DNA of 11,575 nt from CAJPST01 sp041795785 (lineage in GTDB: Bacteria; Pseudomonadota; Gammaproteobacteria; Enterobacterales; Pasteurellaceae), in contig JBHBXR010000220.1 of the NCBI GenBank assembly GCA_041795785.1, positions 1-11,575 of the forward strand. Direction: 5' to 3'. Under the pieces are notes generated by a model. The model ran no database searches. It was not told the DNA's origin and saw only the letters and a program-made list of their open reading frames with translations. Below, in pieces: positions 7,474-11,575 of this stretch. How positions within the stretch are numbered: position 1 is the first letter of the stretch; each line of letters starts with the position of its first letter. Both the position numbers and the translations under genes were made by a program.

Positions 7474-8031
7474 TCAACTGCCACGCCAAGTGCGTACCGG
7501 GCCTGTGTCAATATGGACGAAATTGCTGTTCGGATAGAAACCGACTCCGCCGTTTTGCAGGCTTTCTGCCGATTGTTTTACTTTCGCTAAGGATACGCCG
7601 TCAATACGGAAATCAATCGCCTGCCCTTTGGTATGATAGCTGTTACTCGCTACACCGCTACTCTTACGCGCCATTGCCGCATTACTGGCAGGAGAACGAT
7701 AACCGCAAATAATTTGGATTTCGGTACTACGCAAACCTAAATTGCCTTGAATGCGATAAAGTTTGGCAAATAATTTCGGATCCATTTTGTGCACCTGACC
7801 GTTGCGTTTATCACGCATCAACCAATCTAATTTCTTCAATGTTGCGGATGAAAAACCTTTACTGTCAAAGGATGCACTCAGTTGATCGCCGGTATTGATA
7901 TTTCTTAATTTTAAAATTCTCGGTTTAGGCGTAGAAACAGCAGCTAATAAAGAGTTCGGTAATACCGCCGCACCTAACATAATACCGCCCAAAGACAACC
8001 ATTTACGGCGGCTATGATTAATTTCGCTCAT
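7474..8031 (-). CDS. mepK: MepK-type peptidoglycan endopeptidase (YcbK, M15/DUF882), Tat-exported
   Basis: A 185-residue protein with a twin-arginine signal: SRRKWLSLGG (7-16) then a hydrophobic stretch to about LLA (28-30). Export of the folded enzyme by Tat is therefore expected. The catalytic domain carries the zinc-ligand set of the M15/DUF882 family: His133 and Asp140 in SYHTKGQAIDF, and His173 in NFVHIDTG. The wording is very close to E. coli YcbK (MepK), a murein endopeptidase that cuts 4-3 (D-Ala-mDAP) and, notably, 3-3 (mDAP-mDAP) cross-links. It lies directly downstream of ldtD, whose product makes 3-3 cross-links, so maker and cutter are adjacent as in E. coli. GAGAGA lies about 8 bases before ATG 8031. 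The 125-bp gap upstream holds a candidate -10 and a CRP-like site, so it may have its own regulated promoter. Confidence 0.93.
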   Translation of the reverse strand: MSEINHSRRKWLSLGGIMLGAAVLPNSLLAAVSTPKPRILKLRNINTGDQLSASFDSKGFSSATLKKLDWLMRDKRNGQVHKMDPKLFAKLYRIQGNLGLRSTEIQIICGYRSPASNAAMARKSSGVASNSYHTKGQAIDFRIDGVSLAKVKQSAESLQNGGVGFYPNSNFVHIDTGPVRTWRGS

Positions 8032-8083
8032 TTAGTTTTTCTCTCGGTAATCATTTTTCCAGCTAATTGGACTAACGCTCCGC

Positions 8084-8089
8084 ATTTTA
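8084..8089 (-). promoter_or_regulatory. Candidate -10 element for mepK
   Basis: TAAAAT on the minus strand, about 55 bases before the mepK start, with no recognisable -35. It would start transcription near 8077 and place the CRP-like site centre near -60. Weak on its own; the spacing adds some support. Confidence 0.3.
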
Positions 8090-8126
8090 GTTCAAAAAGA
8101 GAGCAAAAAAAATTACAACTTTTAAA

Positions 8127-8148
8127 AAATGTGATCTGCGTCATCAAA
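8127..8148 (-). promoter_or_regulatory. CRP-like site upstream of mepK
   Basis: One half-site is perfect (TGTGA on the plus strand, TCACA on the minus). After a 6-base spacer the other half matches 3 of 5 (TCATC against TCACA). Flanking A/T bases fit the 22-bp CRP consensus. It lies between the ldtD stop and the mepK start, so mepK is the only gene placed to respond. Confidence 0.4.
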
Positions 8149-8156
8149 TTTTTAGT

Positions 8157-9710
8157 CTATTGCAGATATTTACGCACCACATCCCAATTGACATAATTCA
8201 AATTCGGCGTTTTATCGTATCCGTAAATGTCCGGCAGGGTATGCGTAGTGCCGTTATCAATCCACGTAGTCACATAATACAGATACACCGGATTATCGGA
8301 CAAAATGTTGGCAGACGTAGTTCTGCGGCTTTTCAACACGCGTTGTTTCTTATCTGCCGACCAACCCGCTTCTTCCAATAACATCGTTGCCAATTCATCG
8401 GATTTCTCAACCCGCACACAACCGGAACTCAGCGCACGGTTTTTCTTATTAAACAAGCTGCGTTTTGGCGTATCATGCAAATAAATCGCATCCGAACTCG
8501 GCATATTGAATTTATAGCGCCCTAACGCACTGTTATCTCCGGCCGCCTGACGCAGACGATATGGGAATTTCCCCATTGTGGTCCAATCAATACTGTAAGG
8601 ATCAACGGATTTTCCTCTGCTATCAATAATACTGTAACCGTTACGCGACAAATAGCTCGGATCATTTTTCACACGCGGAATAATATCTTCGTTAATTAAA
8701 CGCGGAGGAGCATTCCAAGGCGGGTTTACAACCACATCACTTAATTTGCTGTACATCACCGGTGTTTTACGTCTTTGGGTACCGACAATCACGCGAGAAT
8801 CAAGTACCAGCTGTCCGTCGCGATAATAATTTAACTGATAACTCGGAATATTCACAAAAATACCGTTATGAAATTCCGGAATAACCCGTAAACGCTGAGC
8901 GTTAATTGCTAACTTATACAAATCAGCCAACGGATCCTTCCGTTTCTTGTTCTTTTTCTTTTTATTATTCGACACATCGTTATTGTCTTGTTCCGCAGTC
9001 GGCGCCAGTAACAGCGACACAAATCCGTCGATCGTTTGTTTATAAAGTGCATTCGGTGAAGAAATTTGGTTGATAAAAGACAAACTCTGCCCGTTTTTCA
9101 CTGCGCTCAACCATTGTTCTATTTGCAGATCCGCCGGTTTTGCCGCCTTATAGCGTCTTGCCGAATACAGCCAGTTTTGCGCCGATTGTGACACATTCGC
9201 CGCATAATACATATAATCTAAAAAGGCATCGGTCAATAAAATATCATACAGCGGATTATTAGCTTCATCCGCATTACTGATGGCTTCTAACGATTTGGCG
9301 GAACGCGGGGAAATACCGCTGGCAACCATAGCGGCATATTCGCGTAAGAATTGTTTCCGTGCCTCTTTATCCTGCCAAAGCAGCGCATAAGCACCGTCAT
9401 TATAGATTTTAGCCACATCGGATCTGAACTGAAGCGGAACCTCTCCAATCGTTTCCGTCAATTTAGCTTCGGCTTGTTTTTGTCTCTCAATTGCCAAGCG
9501 TTCTTCCTCAGCCTTTCTCTCCGCTTCCAAGCGGGCTGCTTCCGCCTGCTTTTCGAGTTCCATTTGCTGAGTCGCCAAATCCACTTCGATATTTTCCGAC
9601 TCCGGAGGTGTCACTTGTTTGTTTTCTTCCGCGATTGCACACCCCGAACACAAACAGGAAATTAATACTGCCAAACGGGCAAATTTAGAAGAAGATGTTT
9701 TATTCTGCAT
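8157..9710 (-). CDS. ldtD: L,D-transpeptidase LdtD (YcbB-type), short form without PG-binding domain
   Basis: A 517-residue YkuD-family enzyme. The active site is seen in IYLHDTPKRSLF...ALSSGCVRV with His412 and nucleophile Cys431. The stretch VILGRYKFNMPSSDAIYLHDT-like core and VVVNPPWN (326-333) are near identical to E. coli YcbB/LdtD. It forms 3-3 cross-links between mDAP residues in the periplasm and can bypass beta-lactam-inhibited D,D-transpeptidases. Order: signal sequence (1-27; AIA then EE fits signal peptidase I, but CSGC at 21-24 could be a poor lipobox), a charged E/K/A/R coiled coil (about 48-84), the scaffold domain (about 90-235), a lysine-rich linker (250-258), and the catalytic domain (about 280-465) with a C-terminal tail. 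E. coli LdtD (about 615 residues) has a PG_binding_1 domain where the lysine linker lies here. AGG is 7 bases before the ATG. prc lies upstream behind a terminator; mepK is downstream. Confidence 0.94.
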   Translation of the reverse strand: MQNKTSSSKFARLAVLISCLCSGCAIAEENKQVTPPESENIEVDLATQQMELEKQAEAARLEAERKAEEERLAIERQKQAEAKLTETIGEVPLQFRSDVAKIYNDGAYALLWQDKEARKQFLREYAAMVASGISPRSAKSLEAISNADEANNPLYDILLTDAFLDYMYYAANVSQSAQNWLYSARRYKAAKPADLQIEQWLSAVKNGQSLSFINQISSPNALYKQTIDGFVSLLLAPTAEQDNNDVSNNKKKKNKKRKDPLADLYKLAINAQRLRVIPEFHNGIFVNIPSYQLNYYRDGQLVLDSRVIVGTQRRKTPVMYSKLSDVVVNPPWNAPPRLINEDIIPRVKNDPSYLSRNGYSIIDSRGKSVDPYSIDWTTMGKFPYRLRQAAGDNSALGRYKFNMPSSDAIYLHDTPKRSLFNKKNRALSSGCVRVEKSDELATMLLEEAGWSADKKQRVLKSRRTTSANILSDNPVYLYYVTTWIDNGTTHTLPDIYGYDKTPNLNYVNWDVVRKYLQ

Positions 9711-9740
9711 TCCGATACCTTTAAAAATAAGATGAAAACA

Positions 9741-9776
9741 AACCGCACTTTATTGCAAACTACTTAAAGTGCGGTT
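9741..9776 (-). terminator. Inverted USS pair acting as terminator of prc
   Basis: Perfect 12-bp inverted repeat AACCGCACTTTA / TAAAGTGCGGTT with a 12-base loop, made of two complete USS in opposite orientation (9742-9750 and 9767-9775). On the minus strand it is followed by TGTTTT. It lies between the prc stop and the ldtD start. Paired USS doubling as terminators are a known Pasteurellaceae arrangement. Confidence 0.85.
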
Positions 9777-9821
9777 CTAATTTCGTTTTTTTGAGTTATT
9801 AACTTGTTGTTTTTCCGTTTA

Positions 9822-11483
9822 TTATTTAACCGAATACAACTTCGCGAAATCCGCCGCCATTTTTTCCGCTTCCGTTAAGAAAAAGTCCGGCGCTTCATAA
9901 TCTTTCGGTAAATCATCAATATCTTTCAACGGTTTTTTACCCTCTCGTTTGAAACGGGCATTCAAATCGTTCAAAGACTTTTTATCATCCGCATCATTCT
10001 CTGCTTTGCGTTTCTCAAAATTCAACGACAGATACTTACGATCGCGACGTTCATTGCGGATTTTCAGATTTTCATCCAACACAATAAACTCGGGATCTTT
10101 TGCAATTCTGGTTAAATGCTTCTCTTTTAATACGGAAAGCGCATCATTGGCTTTACCGGACTGTGAATAATTCGCTGCCGGAATTTTATCCCAAGGCAAA
10201 GCATTATCTTCCTTATCCTCACCGTATTCTTTCAAATCAATTATTTCAGGGAAATTAATGTCTGCAGCAACCCCTTTTAATTGGGTACTCCCACCGTTAA
10301 TACGATAGAATTTCTGAATCGTGTATTGAATGAACCCAAGCGGATTTTGTTCCAAATCATAGACAAAATTCAATGAACGGCTTTGCTGTACCGTCCCTTT
10401 ACCGAACGAGTTTTGACCGATCACAATACCGCGATTGTAATCCTGCATCGCCGCAGCAAAAATTTCCGATGCGGATGCACTGAAACGGTTGATCATCACT
10501 AATAGCGGACCGGAATACACCTGCGCATTATCCGGATCTTCGTGTACACGGATACGATTATAGGCATCACGTACCTGCACCACCGGTCCGTCACTGATAA
10601 ACAATCCGCTTAATTCCACTGCTTCCGTTAACGCGCCACCGCCGTTATCGCGTAAATCAATAATCAACGAAGTGGCTTTCTTGGTTTTCATTTCGTCCAA
10701 TAACTTGCGCACATCCTGTGTCAATCCGATATAAAAACCCGGAATTTTAATTACCGCAACTTTCTCACCGTCCACATCTTTCAAAGTTAATTTGGCTGCA
10801 CGGTCTTCGATCCGGACTTTATCGCGCACCAACGTCACGATCGTGCTTTTACCGCCTTTTGCCGGTTCAATTTCCAAACGAACTTTGGTACCTTTTTTCC
10901 CTTTGATTTTATCGACGACATCTTCCAAACGCCAACCGACCACATCTTCAATTTCACCGGTCGCCTGTCCGACACCGACAATTTTATCTCCGGCTTTTAA
11001 CTTCTTGCTCTTATCCGCCGGCGCACCCGGTACCAATGATTTAATCACGGTTTCGTCTTCTTCCTGCTGTAAGGTGGCGCCGATACCTTCTAAAGACAAA
11101 TTCATATCTTCATTAAAATTCTTAGCCGTACGCGGAGCCAAATAACTGGTATGCGGATCAATTTCACGGGCAAAAGAATTTAAATACAACTGAACAATAT
11201 CGTCGGCTTTAGTTTGCGTTAAACGACGAATTGCCAAATTATAGCGTTTGGTCAGTTGTTTTTTAATGTCAGCCCATTTTTTATCTTTTAATTTCAAATT
11301 GATAATATCGTTTTTAACACGCTGTTCCCATAGTTTGTCGGCTTCTTCCTGTGTTTTAGGCCAAGGTGCTTTTTCACGATCAATCTCAATTTCATCATCT
11401 TCTTTTAAATTAGGTTCTTTATCCAATAATGACAGCGCATACTCAAAACGTTGATAACGACGCTTCATCATCAAATCATACAA
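9822..11483 (-). CDS. prc: Carboxy-terminal processing protease Prc (Tsp), 5'-truncated, possible pseudogene
   Basis: The 553-residue frame matches E. coli Prc (about 682 residues) from roughly its residue 113 to the C-terminus. Domains in order: rest of the N-terminal helical domain (1-125), PDZ (about 127-215, with LSLEGIGATL and AGDKIVGVGQ), the S41 protease core with LRDNGGGALTEAV (277-289), catalytic Ser337 in FSASASEIFAAAM, Lys362 in SFGKGTVQQ, and the DUF3340-type tail (about 410-553). Prc cuts periplasmic proteins from the C-terminus and in E. coli, with NlpI, controls the endopeptidase MepS. Here the signal peptide and first N-terminal part are absent: the frame begins at a TTG (11483), an in-frame TAA lies at 11487-11489, no Shine-Dalgarno is seen, and the bases upstream do not encode Prc in any frame. 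As it stands the product could not be exported. Either the gene is broken by rearrangement or frameshift, or the sequence contains an assembly join. The catalytic core is intact. Confidence 0.85.
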   Translation of the reverse strand: MYDLMMKRRYQRFEYALSLLDKEPNLKEDDEIEIDREKAPWPKTQEEADKLWEQRVKNDIINLKLKDKKWADIKKQLTKRYNLAIRRLTQTKADDIVQLYLNSFAREIDPHTSYLAPRTAKNFNEDMNLSLEGIGATLQQEEDETVIKSLVPGAPADKSKKLKAGDKIVGVGQATGEIEDVVGWRLEDVVDKIKGKKGTKVRLEIEPAKGGKSTIVTLVRDKVRIEDRAAKLTLKDVDGEKVAVIKIPGFYIGLTQDVRKLLDEMKTKKATSLIIDLRDNGGGALTEAVELSGLFISDGPVVQVRDAYNRIRVHEDPDNAQVYSGPLLVMINRFSASASEIFAAAMQDYNRGIVIGQNSFGKGTVQQSRSLNFVYDLEQNPLGFIQYTIQKFYRINGGSTQLKGVAADINFPEIIDLKEYGEDKEDNALPWDKIPAANYSQSGKANDALSVLKEKHLTRIAKDPEFIVLDENLKIRNERRDRKYLSLNFEKRKAENDADDKKSLNDLNARFKREGKKPLKDIDDLPKDYEAPDFFLTEAEKMAADFAKLYSVK

Positions 11484-11575
11484 TGATTACAACAAAAGTG
11501 CGGTCACTTTTCCCGTTAAAATTGAAATTAGCGGCTTTGTTGCGATTATTAATTGTCATTTTTTCTGAAATTACG
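11483..11575 (+). CDS. Possible N-terminus of an unknown membrane protein, runs off the right edge
   Basis: From ATG 11483 the plus strand stays open for 31 codons to the window end, beginning MITTKVRSLFPL and continuing with a hydrophobic stretch that could be a membrane helix. The USS is read as KVR, a common in-gene reading. Against it: no Shine-Dalgarno, very short, overlap with the last bases of the prc frame, and a minus-strand frame over the same bases is also open. I do not recognise it. Confidence 0.2.
   Translation, partial: MITTKVRSLFPLKLKLAALLRLLIVIFSEIT
11494..11511. other. Small USS hairpin upstream of the prc fragment
   Basis: A perfect 7-bp stem AAAAGTG/CACTTTT around a 4-base loop, containing one exact USS (11496-11504). 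It starts about ten bases beyond where Prc similarity stops. It may be a terminator of whatever lies to the right, or simply an extended USS. Confidence 0.4.

Noticed and set aside
9351..9688. Plus-strand open frames opposite the start of ldtD
   Set aside because: They mirror the low-complexity coiled-coil coding region of ldtD and have no independent start signal or family similarity.
1..11575. Search for CRISPR arrays, tRNA genes, insertion sequences, phage or toxin-antitoxin genes
   Set aside because: The only repeated element seen is the scattered 9-mer uptake signal. No evenly spaced repeats, tRNA-like folds, transposase motifs or defence genes were found by eye.

Overview
The window looks like chromosome from a member of the Pasteurellaceae. 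Twelve exact copies of the 9-mer AAGTGCGGT or its complement occur in 11.6 kb, about one per kilobase. This is the DNA-uptake signal (USS) of the Haemophilus influenzae type, used by Haemophilus, Aggregatibacter, Pasteurella multocida and Basfia/Mannheimia succiniciproducens. It is not the ACAAGCGGT type of the other Pasteurellaceae branch. Protein similarities and gene order are gammaproteobacterial. I cannot name the genus from the sequence. There are no tRNA or rRNA genes, insertion sequences, prophage genes or CRISPR arrays, and no gap between genes is longer than about 140 bases.

Layout, left to right. At 1-2733, two minus-strand genes: hrpA (RNA helicase, its 3' end outside the window) preceded by a small DUF441/UPF0756 membrane protein gene. 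At 2734-2872, a 139-bp divergent intergenic region with a good extended -10 promoter facing left. At 2873-3820, a plus-strand AEC-family permease gene whose 3' end overlaps, tail to tail by 26 bp, an OppA-like lipoprotein gene (3795-5399, minus). That gene sits 45 bp behind a dihaem cytochrome c peroxidase-family gene (minus, start probably 6626). From 6725 to the right edge all recognised genes are on the minus strand: gloC (ycbL), mepK (ycbK), ldtD (ycbB) and prc. Hairpin terminators follow gloC, mepK and prc. Those after mepK and prc are built from USS sequences.

The right half is a cell-envelope cluster. LdtD makes 3-3 (mDAP-mDAP) peptidoglycan cross-links, MepK is the Tat-exported endopeptidase family that can cut them, and Prc is a periplasmic protease known in E. 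coli to control peptidoglycan endopeptidase levels. The order ldtD-mepK-gloC matches E. coli ycbB-ycbK-ycbL. GloC, a metallo-beta-lactamase-fold thioesterase, is a passenger by context.

I see no undescribed system. The points most worth checking are: (1) prc, which lacks its signal peptide and about 110 N-terminal residues because an in-frame stop and unrelated sequence lie directly upstream; (2) LdtD, which lacks the peptidoglycan-binding domain of the E. coli enzyme and has a lysine-rich linker there and a charged coiled coil near its N-terminus; (3) a CRP-like site about 60 bp upstream of a candidate mepK start point; and (4) an orphan OppA-like lipoprotein with Asp at +2.
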